DNA from: Flectonema sp. DT1601 | Lineage: Eukaryota; Euglenozoa; Diplonemea; Diplonemida; Diplonemidae | Assembly (NCBI GenBank): GCA_964019425.1 | Contig: OZ025845.1 | Location: 372,001 to 436,000 of the forward strand | Direction of reading: 5' to 3' | Length of the DNA: 64,000 nt | Shown here: piece by piece, positions 40,307 to 51,651 of the stretch | Layout: each line of letters opens with the position of its first letter | How positions within the stretch are numbered: position 1 is the first letter of the stretch | Program-made: the position numbers and the translations under genes | Notes under the pieces: model-generated | Seen by the model: only the letters and a program-made list of their open reading frames with translations | What the model was told of the DNA's origin: nothing | Databases searched by the model: none

Positions 40307-42112
40307 AAAGAATATAAAAAAAAAATAAAAAAGAATAAACAATGTTATCATTGTTTTTTTTTTTAATCGTTCGACTTTGTCGACTAATTTCTATTTTCCG
40401 GTTTTTTTTTTTTCTTTAAAAAATAAATAAAAAGAATTTAAAATAAAAAAAAAGAATAAACAATGTTATCATTGTTTTTTTTACCGATCGACTATGTCGA
40501 TTACTTTCTATTTTCCGTCCTGGTCAAGACGCTTAACTGATTGTTTTTTTTTTTTCAAAATTAAAAAAAAGAATATAAAAAAAAAAATAAAAAAAAGAAT
40601 AACCAATGTTATCATTGTTTTTTTTTATCGTTCGACTTTGTCGACTAATTTCTATTTTACGTTTTTTTCTTTAAAAAATAAATAAAAAGAATTTAAAGTA
40701 AAAAAAAAAGAATAAACAATGTTATCATTGTTTTTTTATCGATCGACTATGTCGATCACTTTCTATCTTCCGTCCTGGTCAAGACGCTAAACTGATTGTT
40801 TTTTTTTTTTCAAAATTAATAAAAAAGAATAGAAAAAAAATACAAAAAAAAGAATAAACAATGTTATCATTGTTTTTTTTTATCGTTCGACTTTGTCGAC
40901 TAATTTCTATTTTCCATTTTTTTTTCTTTTTAAAAAATAAATAAAAAGAATTTAAAAAAAAAAAAAAGAATAAACAATGTTATCATTGTTTTTTTTATCG
41001 ATCGACTATGTCGATCACTTTCTATTTTCCGTCCTGGTCAAGACGCTAAACTGATTGTTTTTTTTTTTCAAAATTAATAAAAAATGAATATAAAAAAAAT
41101 ACAAAAAAAAAGAATAAACAATATTATCATTGTTTTTTTTTATCGTTCGACTTTGTCGACTAATTTCTATTTTCCATTTTTTTTCTTTAAAAAATAAATA
41201 AAAAGAAATTAAAAAAAAAAAAAGAATAAACAATGTTATCATTGTTTTTTTATCGATCGACTATGTCGATCACTTTCTATTTTCCGTCCTGGTCAAGATG
41301 CTAAACTGATTGTTTTTTTTTTTTTCAAAATTAATAAAAACGAATATAAAAAAAATACAAAAAAAAGAATAAACAATGTTATCATTGTTTTTTTTTATCG
41401 TTCGACTTTGTCGACTAATTTCTATTTTCCATTTTTTTTCTTTAAAAAATAAATAAAAAGAATTTAAAAAAAAAAAAAAGAATAAACAATGTTACCATTG
41501 TTTTTTATCGATCGACTATGTCGATCACTTTCTATTTTCCGTCCTGGTCAAGACGCTAAACTGATTGTTTTTTTTTTTCAAAATTAATAAAAAAGAATAT
41601 AAAAAAAAAAAAAAAAAAAAGAATAAACAATGTTATCATTGTTTTTTTTTTTTTATCGTTCGACTTTGTTGACTAATTTCTATTTTCCGTTTTTTTTCTT
41701 TTTAAAAAATAAATAAAAAGAATTTAAAAAAAAAAAAAAAAGAATAAACAATGTTATCATTGTTTTTTTTTTATCGATCAACTATGTCGATTACTTTCTA
41801 TTTTCCGTCCTGGTCAAGACGCTAAACTGAGTGTTTTTTTTTCAAAATTAATAAAAAAGAATATAAAAAAAAACAAAAAAAAAAAGAATAAACAATGTTA
41901 TCATTGTTTTTTTTATCGTTCGATTTTGTCGACTAATTTCTATTTTCCGTTTTTTTCTTTAAAAAAATAAATAAAAAGAATTTAAAATAAAAAAAAAGAA
42001 TAAACAATGTTATCATTGTTTTTTTATCGATCGACTATGTCGATCACTTTCTATTTTCCGTCCTGGTCAAGACGCTAAACTGATTGTTTTTTCTTTAAAA
42101 TAATAAGAAGGA

Positions 42113-42144
<32 letters not shown>

Positions 42145-42167
42145 TAAACAATGTTATCATTGTTTTT
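40111..42167 (-). repeat. Satellite array A11, reverse orientation
   Basis: About 18 units, alternating long and short. It ends at the 8-bp repeat TTGTTTTT that flanks the outer MULE. Confidence 0.9.
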
Positions 42168-42290
42168 GGGCAAACTAGTGTTTACTACACAAATAGTTTC
42201 AGAACTAACCATTCATTACAAAATCCAAAATGGCTGTAGGGGCCAAAAATTATATACGGGATGCATCGAGACCACCACCTGTCTTTAAGA

Positions 42291-42360
42291 GCGGGTGTGG
42301 TTCAGCGGAGGGAGGTCTGACTTTGGACGCCCGATGCCCAGGCTCAATTCCGACTGACGT
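42291..42360 (+). tRNA. tRNA-like sequence near the left end of the outer MULE
   Basis: GTGTGGTTCAGCGGAGG recalls an A-box and CAGGCTCAATTCCGACTG a T-arm/B-box, followed by about 28 T residues. Stems pair poorly and the anticodon is uncertain. Confidence 0.4.
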
Positions 42361-42419
42361 CTTTTTTTTTTTTTTTTTTTTTTTTTTTTGTTCCCCCACC
42401 CCGAATAGCTGGGAAAAGT

Positions 42420-42660
42420 GCAGGGGGGGCTTGCGTTCCGCAAGCCCCCCCTGGAACCCCTAATAAAAGCCAACCTCTCCCGTACAAAGTCCAACCTGAA
42501 AAACAAATTTGCTACTAATGGATGATTAAGCTGGGAAGAGTGCAAGGGGGGGCTTGCGTTCCGCCAAGTTCTTGGCAGAACGCAAGCCCCCCCCCCAACC
42601 CCCCCCAAGGGGGGGGAGCCACTAATAAAAGCCAACCTCTCCCGTACAAAGTCTGCCTAT
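42420..42660 (-). repeat. Two G/C-homopolymer hairpin modules
   Basis: The segment CTAATAAAAGCCAACCTCTC-CCGTACAAAGTC occurs twice (42,460-42,492 and 42,624-42,654), each time behind C/G blocks. At about 42,546-42,592, GGCTTGCGTTCCGCCAAG and its complement CTTGGCAGAACGCAAGCC form a hairpin with stem over 20 bp extended by the G and C runs. Confidence 0.75.
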
Positions 42661-42790
42661 CCCGTAGAAAGTACAACTTCAATCCTGACCAACATCCTTT
42701 TTTTTTCACCCTGAAAAGCTAAGTAAAAAGTCAAGGACAAGTTAGATAAGGATGACACTCAATCAAGGACACTCAAATTAATTAACTAAA

Positions 42791-43621
42791 TTATTCCACT
42801 TTAGGTCTTTTTATTTCACTACTTTCTGGTTTTACTTTTCGAGGTCGCTTACATCCTCTGCTGTTATGGCCTTTGGTGTTGCAATTGCTGCATGTCACTG
42901 TTGACGTTTCACTCTTTTTCCTAATGCGGAGATGCGGACGGCGACCTACGCTCGGCTTCACAACAGGAGGCAAGGTATCATCAGGGATCAGGTCTCCAAG
43001 TTCCGCAGTTTCAGGTAGCACTTGCATGCTGTAGAAACGTCTGAAACTCTCGACACGCAAGAAAGGCAGACAGGCAGCGGGATCAGTCAAGGTGTCCAAA
43101 CCAAGGTGCATTAGTACCTTCGTCGTGTGTGCACAAGGAAGGTTGCTCTTACGGAAGTCGTAGCAATTACATGTCAAACAACCATCAATCAATCGAACTG
43201 TTTTGCTCGCTAGGGACTGTCGTAGCTCCCACAACCGCTTGCTCAGTTGTGTTACTTCCCACAGCGAAGCGTCTGCTGCCTGCTCCCGTATATGCTTTTC
43301 CACAGAGGGTACTGGGGATTCTGGCGGTAGAGTTGCAGCAAGCAGACCCTGTCGCTTAGCGAGCGTGTCTGTAGTCCATCTGCGGGTGTCCTGGATGAGA
43401 GTCAGCAGGCTTCCCTTGCGAGCTTCCCGAAAAATCGAATTAACGCACTCAACTGCGTTGGAGGTGTAGGTATTAAACCTTGGAACACCTTTTGGCCAGT
43501 ACGCATCTGACCACCGAGAAAGCTGTGTTTTCTTGATGTAAACGGTGGCGGGTTTACTGACAATGCTGTCCAACAGCTTCACGGCTTCCTTCTGCGACTT
43601 GGCTTTGGCTATCTGCCACAT
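42791..43621 (-). pseudogene. MULE transposase, C-terminal half
   Basis: The listed 276-aa frame starts at an internal Met; the open frame extends upstream to about 43,675 (QLYRRNSTQLPKGSAST). MWQIAKAKSQKEAVKLLD is the helix after the MULE core Cys/His segment, TSNAVECVNSIFREAR carries the likely third catalytic acidic residue, CNCYDFRKSNLPCAH is a SWIM zinc finger, and CSNCNTKGHNSRGC is a CCHC knuckle near the C-terminus. It continues what the half at 53,077-54,006 begins, with only a short stretch missing between them. The split separates the acidic residues, so neither half is active alone. Confidence 0.85.
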
Positions 43622-43739
43622 TATGGTGGAGGCCGAACCCTTTGGCAGCTGCGTGCTATTTCTCCTATATAATTGTCAGCATTGGGGATATTTTGGGTTC
43701 TGAGGAAATCCACCAAGTCCTGGGCCAGGTACCCAGGCC

Positions 43740-44124
43740 AGGCCTCACCTAATTACACACTAATTCTTCTTTGCATTCCCGCAAGAAGGTCTGGTTCTAA
43801 GTGCAACATAAGTGTTGACTGGTGCCACGCATTACGGAAAGAAAAGTAGCGTTGCATATTGACCTGTGGCAAGTCGGCGCTACCAAATGACAGTCTGATG
43901 ATCCACGGCGGGCGTTTGCAGAAAGAAAATTGCTGTTATTTGCCTTTGTCATGGAATTTTTTTTTTTTTTTTTACCACTTTTTGTGCCACTCACCTCCAA
44001 AAAAACATGAGTACATCTTTTTTTATGGTTATCTCTCGGTCTATCGGCCCCGAAAAGTCTTCACAAATTTCTGGGTGGAGAAAAAAGTTTTGCAGTTGTT
44101 TGCCAGTCAAAACTTACGCAGCAC
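43740..44124 (+). repeat. Diverged old copy of the retrotransposon terminal repeat
   Basis: GTGTTGACTGGTGCCACGCA, TTGCCTTTGTCATGG and TTTTTATGGTTATCTCTCGG match 122-400 of the left repeat at perhaps 80-85%. It lies just before the younger copy, so an older insertion or remnant was present. Confidence 0.7.
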
Positions 44125-44880
44125 TGTAAGCTGGCCAGGCCTAGCTACTTCCGTACTGGGAATGAGGCTTCTGTTTCTTCCTGCTAGCAGGCCTGGTGCT
44201 AAGTGCTACGTAATAGTGTCACGCATTACAGGAATAATATTAGGTTGCTCAGAAGTGCTATGTAAGCTGGCCAGGCCTAGCTACTTCCGTACTGGGAATG
44301 AGGCTTCTGTTTCTTCCTGCTAGCAGGCCTGGTGCTAAGTGCTACGTAATAGTGTCACGCATTACAGGAATAATATTAGGTCGCCCAGAAGTGCTATGTA
44401 AGCGCCAGGCCTAGCTACTTCCGTACTGAGAATGAGGCTTCTGTTTCTTCCCGCAAGCAGGCCTGGTGCTAAGTGCTACGTAAGTGTTGAATGGTGTCAC
44501 GCATTACGGGAAGAAAGGTAGAGTGTTGCATGTTAACCTGTTGCAGGTTGGCACTACCAAATGACCTGATGACCCACAGGGGGGCGTTTGCGGAAAGAGA
44601 ATTGCTGCTTTTGCAGTTATTTGCCTTTATCATAGGATTTTTTTTTTTTTTTTTTTTACTGCTTTTTGTGCCACTCACCTCCAAGAAATCATGGTTACAC
44701 CTTTTTTATGGTTATCCCTTGGCCTATCGATCTCGAAAAGGCTTCACAAATCCCTGAGGAGAATAGGTTTTAGAGTTTTGGTGCCAAGCTGTCTTTTTGT
44801 TATGGTTTAGACAATTTGGGTTTTAATAAATAATTCCTTTCATTTTTGCCACCTTTCTGCTTATGTAGCACCCCTGAGCA

Positions 44881-45346
44881 AGTTTTGGCTGCTAATTTTC
44901 TTCTTGCAAGCAAATCTTAGCTGCTTATTTTCTTCCCGCAAGCAAATTTTAGCTGCTAATTTTCTTCCCGCAAGCAAATTTTAGCTGCTAATTTTCTTCC
45001 CGCAAGCAAATTTTAGCTGCTAATTTTCTTCCCGCAAGCAAGTTTTAGCTGCTTATTTTCTTCCCGCAAGCAGATTTTAGCTGCTTATTTTCTTCCCGCA
45101 AGCAAATTTTAGCTGCTAATTTTCTTCCCGCAAGCAAATTTTAGCTGCTAATTTTCTTCCCGCAAGCAAATTTTAGCTGCTTATTTTCTTCCCGCAAGCA
45201 AATTTTGGCTGCTTATTCTCTTCCCGCAAGCAAATTTTAGCTGCTAATTTTCTTCCCGCAAGCAAATTTTAGCTGCTAATTTTCTTCCCGCAAGCAAATT
45301 TTGGCTGCTTATTTTCTTCCTGCAAGCAAATTTTGGCTGCTGATTC
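44881..45346 (+). repeat. 32-bp tandem repeat, left tract, copy 2
   Basis: Same units in the same order as 520-985. Confidence 0.9.
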
Positions 45347-46181
45347 CCTTCCCACATTGAGAAACGAATGTCAGAAGGAATCCCAATCGGTGAGGAGAAG
45401 GGTTGGGGAGGCCGCCGAGAAAGCTGAGAACATCGGGGGCATGTGGGAAGCATTCAAAGAGCAACAGGTTCTACAACAGCAACAACAAGATAACATCATC
45501 CAGCAGCTCACACAGCAACAACAAGATCAGCAGGACCAGAATACTGCATTGTTCCAGAGCATCAGTCAACAACAACAGGTCCATCAGGAACAACAGGCAG
45601 CCGTGATACAAGGTATCATGCAGGAATTAGCAGGTCTGAAGAAGAGGTCTACCACAACTCAGCAAGGGCCAGTAGCAGTACCTCAAGCACCAAAGACGGA
45701 AGAAGAAGAAGCAACACAGGAGGTGACCGACCCATCTGCAGCCAGAGATGTAAAAAGATGGGCAGCAGTAATGAGTTCGGGAAGGACCGAGGCTCTGGTA
45801 CACGGGATCAGAGAGAGGTATGTTAACAGCCTCGAATACAAAGTTGGGGGAAGCCAACTTCTCAGTTATTTCAAGCAATTGAAAAACTTTATACTCGGGT
45901 TCGAATATGTAGTAGCGTGGGAAGAAAACCCCCACTTCGTAGAGCTAGGCAACGATTTGTTGGAGCAGCTGCGGATTCAGCATTACTTCTGCAAGGATGG
46001 GACGAAGAGATCCGAGCTGGAGATGATAATGAAAGTGGCATCGGAAGACCCGTTGGAGAAGGCAAACGCCATAGCTAAGAGGAACAAACATGTGAAGCTG
46101 CAGCAACCAAAATGGAAAGGAGGGAAGGCGTCTGTTTCCACATACCCAGCATCGGGAAACGGGAGAGGGTTCGCGAAGTGA
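45333..46181 (+). CDS. Gag-like protein of YR retrotransposon, copy 2
   Basis: Identical to the frame at 972-1,820. First in-frame ATG at 45,441. Gln-rich N-terminal segment, acidic linker, basic end. Confidence 0.6.
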   Translation: MAADSLPTLRNECQKESQSVRRRVGEAAEKAENIGGMWEAFKEQQVLQQQQQDNIIQQLTQQQQDQQDQNTALFQSISQQQQVHQEQQAAVIQGIMQELAGLKKRSTTTQQGPVAVPQAPKTEEEEATQEVTDPSAARDVKRWAAVMSSGRTEALVHGIRERYVNSLEYKVGGSQLLSYFKQLKNFILGFEYVVAWEENPHFVELGNDLLEQLRIQHYFCKDGTKRSELEMIMKVASEDPLEKANAIAKRNKHVKLQQPKWKGGKASVSTYPASGNGRGFAK

Positions 46182-49100
46182 CCAGCCGACCGGACCCTGC
46201 AAGTAACAACAGTACTCCCAAGACGAAGGTTAGAGTACAGGAATATGCAAGTATTAGAAACACTCCCATTACCAAGGTTGAAGTATTTAAGGAAACCAGC
46301 AAGACTTATGCAGAAGCGCTCAAAACAGGTATTGAAGGACGGCCGACTACGAACAAGGTTAAGAAGATCCATAAGTTCGATCGTTCGAGGCCCGGACAAC
46401 AATATAAAATCCGCAGTCCGAGGATCCCCCAGCGGAAGGGAGATGGAAGCAAATTCAGACAGAGAAACGGGAGAGATAAATTCCACACCAATCACAGTCA
46501 CAACGGATACAATGCCCTCAGAAGAATTAGGAAAAAACATAGTTGGAAGAATCCTGCTGAACATGATGGAGGGATGCCCCGAGGGGGCAAAGAAGCGGCA
46601 TGCGGAGGATTCCGTTACATACATAGAAGCGACGGAAAGACTTCAAGAAACACTAGAGAAGATGTGGGCCTCAAAGACAACAGCAAGCAGGCGGAATCTG
46701 TGGAGAAGATTTCGGGCCTGGGCAAGGGAAAAGGAGAAACCAGCAAACGCAAGCTCGGCTGTTCTGTTCGTGATGGCGACAGGTGTGGCAGTGCAGGGGC
46801 TTCTCTCTTATGCAAAGAGTCTATCTGCAGTGATGGGGAGAATCGGAATAGAAAACGGACCTCTGTTGAGCTTAGCTGCAGCACTGAGGGCGAACGGAGC
46901 GGCAATACCACTAGAACAGGCAACGCCAATGACAAGTTTCGACCTGGTGGATTGGGCAAGGGGGCAAGAATTAAAGACCCACTTGGCAATGCTAGTGTGC
47001 TGGAAGACTGCATCAAGATGGGGCGAGACCGCAGCGCTCTCAAGGGACCAGTTCATCTCTGTAAGTCCGTCAGAGATCATTATCGATTGGTTCCGCACGC
47101 CGAAGGGAAGGAGGGCAAACCCTTACTCGCCAAGCAGATGGACGGTGATAAAGGGGAATCACACAGAAGAGATAAAGATCTTGCTGGATGCGATGGGGGA
47201 GTTCAAAAAACTACACCCGTGGGACACGTCAAAATTAGTGAAAACGTTCCAGCAAGACGGCAGGATGAAAAGATACACCGCCCACTCAATAAAAAGGGGT
47301 GCGATAAGTCATCTGTTGGAAGTTCTGGCATCCGACCAAGAGCAGCAAGGACTCACAGAAGGGCTGATAAGCAGGCTGGCCAAGCATGCAGGAGTGTCGG
47401 CTCTTTCGGACACCACGCTGAGATACGGGGGGAACCCAATTGCAATGGCGAGGGCGTTAAAGACAGGGGATGTCACCTGTTTCCTGTAGTTGATAGATCA
47501 AAAAATGCGAGCGAACGGGATGTGATGCGGAGCGTAGCAGCTCAGTTCACACACAGAACAAAGAGCACGCGCATTCCCATAACGAAGGAGGAGATATCTT
47601 CACCACTACATGTGGCCCCTACACCTAAGATGGATGTTTCAGCTGTGAGGGGGAGGATGCTGCCATCGGTCCTGAAGAGGTTTGATTATGTTTGGGACCT
47701 CACCTTCTTTCCTAAGGATTCTTCTGTCAATGCACGGCTCTCGAGGAGGGCAACTTCGAAGTTGGCAGGGAAACATGCAAGAGAATTGGTTGAGTGTGGT
47801 ATTGCAGTGCCGAGTGATTCTGTACCGCTGTCTCGGAATGTACCATTTACAGTGTATGAGGAGAGGGAGACGGGGAACAGACAGCGGTTCATCCTCTGGA
47901 CAAAAGAGCAGAACGAACTGATCTCGTCTGGGGGATATGAACCATTCGTTCCACTGCAGCACATTTCTTGTTACCTGGATGCTGTACATTCGGAGGTGGC
48001 ATCCTGCAGGGACTTCAAGACTGGATTCTACCAGGTCTGCATACCTGAGGGGTCAACTTCACTCTTCAGTTTCTCTGATTCAGCTGGGAAGGTTTATTCT
48101 TTGACTCGACTTCCGATGGGTCATGTGTGTGCCCCAGAACTGATGAACACCATCGCTGCAGTAGTTGCTGGTGACCCGCTGTTCGTTAAGAAAGAATTTG
48201 CGGAGGAGGAAGTTGGGATTCACTGGTGGATTGATAACATTAGGTTATTTGGTCCCAAGGAGAAGGTTAAATGCGCAGCTGAGAGGATGGACTCCTTTGC
48301 CAGAATGGCAAACATCACATGGAAACCAAGTGATACTGTGGATCTCTCTCCGGAGTATGAGTTCTTGGGGGTCACCTTTGATCACCATACAGACAGGGTG
48401 AGCTTGGGGACCAAGATTGGGAGAAAAATCAAGAACACCAACCTTGATTCATTGACTGCATCGGAGTTGGAGTCCTTAGGAGGTCGCCTGTTGCATGCCA
48501 GCTCCATTGTTGGAGTTCCACCTGGGAAGTACTGGTTTAGCTTGAAGTATCTTCGCAGAGTCACAAATTACTTGAACAAGGGAACCCTACAAGTACAGCA
48601 GGTACTAAAATTGCCCCGTTCAGTAAGGGGGGAATTAGAAATGTGGATCGGTGCTGTGCAGAAGGAGAGAATAATTATGCCTGAGCAGAAAGAGGGGAGG
48701 ACTGCCGAAGTGTTTGTAGATGCCTCATTGCAGGGATGGGGAGGTGTCATTGTTTGGAAAACAGGTGAGTTGGAAATTCTTGGTGCGGCATGGCCTGCTG
48801 GTGAAGACCGACATATAAATATCCTTGAAGCGGACGCTCTTGGGAAGACACTCAAAGGAATTGCAAAGGCCGACCACCTTTCCATCTGGGTTGACAACAC
48901 TACAGTTTGTGGTGCTTTTCGGAAGAAGATGTGTATTCGCTCACACAGTCTCAACAGGTGTTTGATAACTGCGATTGAATGCCTTTTAGTTTTGAAATGT
49001 TCCTACTCCCTTGCCTGGGTAAGCACGAAGCTAAACCCAGCAGACATTCCTTCTCGAGAGGAAGTCTCACACGGAACGAGAGCGAAGGTTGAACAAGCGT

Positions 49101-49219
49101 TGGGGTCGTTCTTTAACTCGCGTGGTGGTGGTGGTGCCGGTGTCCCGTCGAATCGAAACGGCCCGGTACAACCCCTACGCAGAAGTAATCTGCACCACAG
49201 TGTAGATTCTTCTAAGTGA
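46112..49219 (+). CDS. Reverse transcriptase-RNase H of YR retrotransposon, copy 2
   Basis: Same protein as at 1,751-4,858. RT and RNase H domains occupy about 47,610-49,120; the upstream part overlaps the recombinase frame and carries no domain. Confidence 0.85.
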   Translation: MERREGVCFHIPSIGKRERVREVTSRPDPASNNSTPKTKVRVQEYASIRNTPITKVEVFKETSKTYAEALKTGIEGRPTTNKVKKIHKFDRSRPGQQYKIRSPRIPQRKGDGSKFRQRNGRDKFHTNHSHNGYNALRRIRKKHSWKNPAEHDGGMPRGGKEAACGGFRYIHRSDGKTSRNTREDVGLKDNSKQAESVEKISGLGKGKGETSKRKLGCSVRDGDRCGSAGASLLCKESICSDGENRNRKRTSVELSCSTEGERSGNTTRTGNANDKFRPGGLGKGARIKDPLGNASVLEDCIKMGRDRSALKGPVHLCKSVRDHYRLVPHAEGKEGKPLLAKQMDGDKGESHRRDKDLAGCDGGVQKTTPVGHVKISENVPARRQDEKIHRPLNKKGCDKSSVGSSGIRPRAARTHRRADKQAGQACRSVGSFGHHAEIRGEPNCNGEGVKDRGCHLFPVVDRSKNASERDVMRSVAAQFTHRTKSTRIPITKEEISSPLHVAPTPKMDVSAVRGRMLPSVLKRFDYVWDLTFFPKDSSVNARLSRRATSKLAGKHARELVECGIAVPSDSVPLSRNVPFTVYEERETGNRQRFILWTKEQNELISSGGYEPFVPLQHISCYLDAVHSEVASCRDFKTGFYQVCIPEGSTSLFSFSDSAGKVYSLTRLPMGHVCAPELMNTIAAVVAGDPLFVKKEFAEEEVGIHWWIDNIRLFGPKEKVKCAAERMDSFARMANITWKPSDTVDLSPEYEFLGVTFDHHTDRVSLGTKIGRKIKNTNLDSLTASELESLGGRLLHASSIVGVPPGKYWFSLKYLRRVTNYLNKGTLQVQQVLKLPRSVRGELEMWIGAVQKERIIMPEQKEGRTAEVFVDASLQGWGGVIVWKTGELEILGAAWPAGEDRHINILEADALGKTLKGIAKADHLSIWVDNTTVCGAFRKKMCIRSHSLNRCLITAIECLLVLKCSYSLAWVSTKLNPADIPSREEVSHGTRAKVEQALGSFFNSRGGGGAGVPSNRNGPVQPLRRSNLHHSVDSSK
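46245..47489 (+). CDS. Tyrosine recombinase of YR retrotransposon, copy 2
   Basis: 414 aa with the R, HxxR, H and Y residues as in copy 1 (SRWGETAAL, AHSIKRGA, LAKHAG, TLRYGG). One substitution (Ile for Thr near residue 104) separates the copies. Confidence 0.85.
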   Translation: MQVLETLPLPRLKYLRKPARLMQKRSKQVLKDGRLRTRLRRSISSIVRGPDNNIKSAVRGSPSGREMEANSDRETGEINSTPITVTTDTMPSEELGKNIVGRILLNMMEGCPEGAKKRHAEDSVTYIEATERLQETLEKMWASKTTASRRNLWRRFRAWAREKEKPANASSAVLFVMATGVAVQGLLSYAKSLSAVMGRIGIENGPLLSLAAALRANGAAIPLEQATPMTSFDLVDWARGQELKTHLAMLVCWKTASRWGETAALSRDQFISVSPSEIIIDWFRTPKGRRANPYSPSRWTVIKGNHTEEIKILLDAMGEFKKLHPWDTSKLVKTFQQDGRMKRYTAHSIKRGAISHLLEVLASDQEQQGLTEGLISRLAKHAGVSALSDTTLRYGGNPIAMARALKTGDVTCFL

Positions 49220-49351
49220 TCTCAGACTTGTTAACTGCATGTTCATTCAATTAAGTATACTTCTCTTTCCCAGGTGCATACAGTATAGGAAGGCTAATTA
49301 TCAAAATTCCATTTAGGTAATTTGCCACCGAAACTGAGCACCAAACAAAAA

Positions 49352-49427
49352 CCGCCGTCAGCGGGTTTTGAACCCTCGACCGCCATTCTTGCAGACCGGC
49401 GTTCTATCAATTGAGCTATGTAGCCAC
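49352..49427 (-). tRNA. tRNA-Cys-like sequence, copy 2
   Basis: Identical to 4,991-5,066, also between 165-bp direct repeats (49,139-49,303 and 49,581-49,744). Confidence 0.6.
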
Positions 49428-50365
49428 ATAATCGACGTTTCTTTTATTTCTATAAGTCAATGTCTCTATTAGTTTTCTGACGATATCAAATATTTCTATC
49501 CCTTTATCAGTTCTCACACCCCTGTCTTCATCACAAGAAAACTTATATTTAAATTAAGTCCCACCCACCCTTCCCCCGCCGGTGTCCCGTCGAATCGAAA
49601 CGGCCCGGTACAACCCCTACGCAGAAGTAATCTGCACCACAGTGTAGATTCTTCTAAGTGATCTCAGACTTGTTAACTGCATGTTCATTCAATTAAGTAT
49701 ACTTCTCTTTCCCAGGTGCATACAGTATAGGAAGGCTAATTACTATGTAAGCTGGCCAGGCCTAGCTACTTCCGTACTGGGAATGAGGCTTCTGTTTCTT
49801 CCTGCTAGCAGGCCTGGTGCTAAGTGCTACGTAATAGTGTCACGCATTACAGGAATAATATTAGGTCGCCCAGAAGTGCTATGTAAGCGCCAGGCCTAGC
49901 TACTTCCGTACTGAGAATGAGGCTTCTGTTTCTTCCCGCAAGCAGGCCTGGTGCTAAGTGCTACGTAAGTGTTGAATGGTGTCACGCATTACGGGAAGAA
50001 AGGTAGAGTGTTGCATGTTAACCTGTTGCAGGTTGGCACTACCAAATGACCTGATGACCCACAGGGGGGCGTTTGCGGAAAGAGAATTGCTGCTTTTGCA
50101 GTTATTTGCCTTTATCATAGGATTTTTTTTTTTTTTTTTTTTACTGCTTTTTGTGCCACTCACCTCCAAGAAATCATGGTTACACCTTTTTTATGGTTAT
50201 CCCTTGGCCTATCGATCTCGAAAAGGCTTCACAAATCCCTGAGGAGAATAGGTTTTAGAGTTTTGGTGCCAAGCTGTCTTTTTGTTATGGTTTAGACAAT
50301 TTGGGTTTTAATAAATAATTCCTTTCATTTTTGCCACCTTTCTGCTTATGTAGCACCCCTGAGCA

Positions 50366-51142
50366 AGTTTTGGCTGCTAATTTTCTTCTTGCAAGCAAAT
50401 CTTAGCTGCTTATTTTCTTCCCGCAAGCAAATTTTAGCTGCTAATTTTCTTCCCGCAAGCAAATTTTAGCTGCTAATTTTCTTCCCGCAAGCAAATTTTA
50501 GCTGCTAATTTTCTTCCCGCAAGCAAGTTTTAGCTGCTTATTTTCTTCCCGCAAGCAGATTTTAGCTGCTTATTTTCTTCCCGCAAGCAAATTTTAGCTG
50601 CTAATTTTCTTCCCGCAAGCAAATTTTAGCTGCTAATTTTCTTCCCGCAAGCAAATTTTAGCTGCTTATTTTCTTCCCGCAAGCAAATTTTGGCTGCTTA
50701 TTCTCTTCCCGCAAGCAAATTTTAGCTGCTAATTTTCTTCCCGCAAGCAAATTTTAGCTGCTAATTTTCTTCCCGCAAGCAAATTTTGGCTGCTTATTTT
50801 CTTCCTGCAAGCAAATTTTGGCTGCTGATTCCCTTCCCACAAGCAAATTTTAGCTGCTTATTCCCTTCCCGCAAGCAGATTTTAGCTGCTAATTTTCTTC
50901 CCGCAAGCAAATTTTAGCTGCTAATTTTCTTCCCGCAAGCAAATTTTGGCTGCTTATTTTCTTCCTGCAAGCAAATTTTGGCTGCTGATTCCCTTCCCAC
51001 AAGCAAATTTTAGCTGCTTATTCCCTTCCCGCAAGCAGATTTTAGCTGCTAATTTTCTTCCCGCAAGCAAATTTTAGCTGCTGATTCTCTTCCCGCAAGC
51101 AAATTTTAGCTGCTTACTTTTTTCCTGCAAACAAATTTAAGC
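50366..51142 (+). repeat. 32-bp tandem repeat, right tract, copy 2
   Basis: About 24 units, one more than at 6,005-6,757. Confidence 0.9.
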
Positions 51143-51651
51143 TGCCAATTTTCTTCAGTAGGAAGTAAGTAAGGTTTATTTTTGCCTAAGGAAAAATGCT
51201 GGACTTTTGTGCCCAAGCAGGTCTAAAAAAGATGGGTAACCATTTTCTTAAAGTATAAAATGTGATGAAAATTCTTTTAGTATGGTTTTGAAATTTAAGT
51301 GTATGGTTGCCAATTAGTAGGTAGTTAAAAAAAAATTCTTCAGAAAAAATCTTTCCTTTATAATATTTTCTGAAAGATTTATTTTTTTCTACAGATCTCC
51401 TAAAAAAGATGGGAACACATAGTTGATCTATCCAAAAGTCTTCATAAATTCCTGTTAACCATTTTCTTAAAATATAAAAAGTGATGAGAAAGAAATTTTG
51501 TTAGTAAGTGGTATGGTTTTGAAATTTAGGTGTATGGCTGCCAATTTAGTTAGCAGAAATCTTCTTTTTGAAATAATTTCTTCCTTCTTAATGAGTTTTG
51601 GATCTTAGGTGCCAAGCTGTGAAAAAGCAATCTTTGATTTCATTTCTTTTT
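51143..51651 (+). repeat. AT-rich spacer, copy 2
   Basis: Same as 6,758-7,258, including the repeated AACCATTTTCTTAAA block. No gene is seen. Confidence 0.6.

Larger units (their letters stand above)
44125..51142 (+). mobile_element. DIRS/VIPER-like tyrosine-recombinase retrotransposon, copy 2
   Basis: Same element as at 1-6,757, here with its left edge visible: three tandem copies of the 136-bp repeat (44,125, 44,262 and 44,399) precede the terminal repeat. The body looks whole. It lies between the two halves of the MULE transposase. Differences from copy 1 are a few substitutions and one additional 32-bp unit in the right tract. Confidence 0.8.

Noticed and set aside
9856-42167. CRISPR-like array of repeats and spacers
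   Set aside because: The intervals between conserved parts are homopolymer runs, not unique spacers, unit length varies, and the surroundings are eukaryotic transposons.
43740-51142. Identification of the organism as a kinetoplastid from the VIPER-like RT motif
   Set aside because: Possible introns, MULEs with SWIM-type transposase, SINEs and the AT-rich satellites do not fit that group; one RT motif is not enough.
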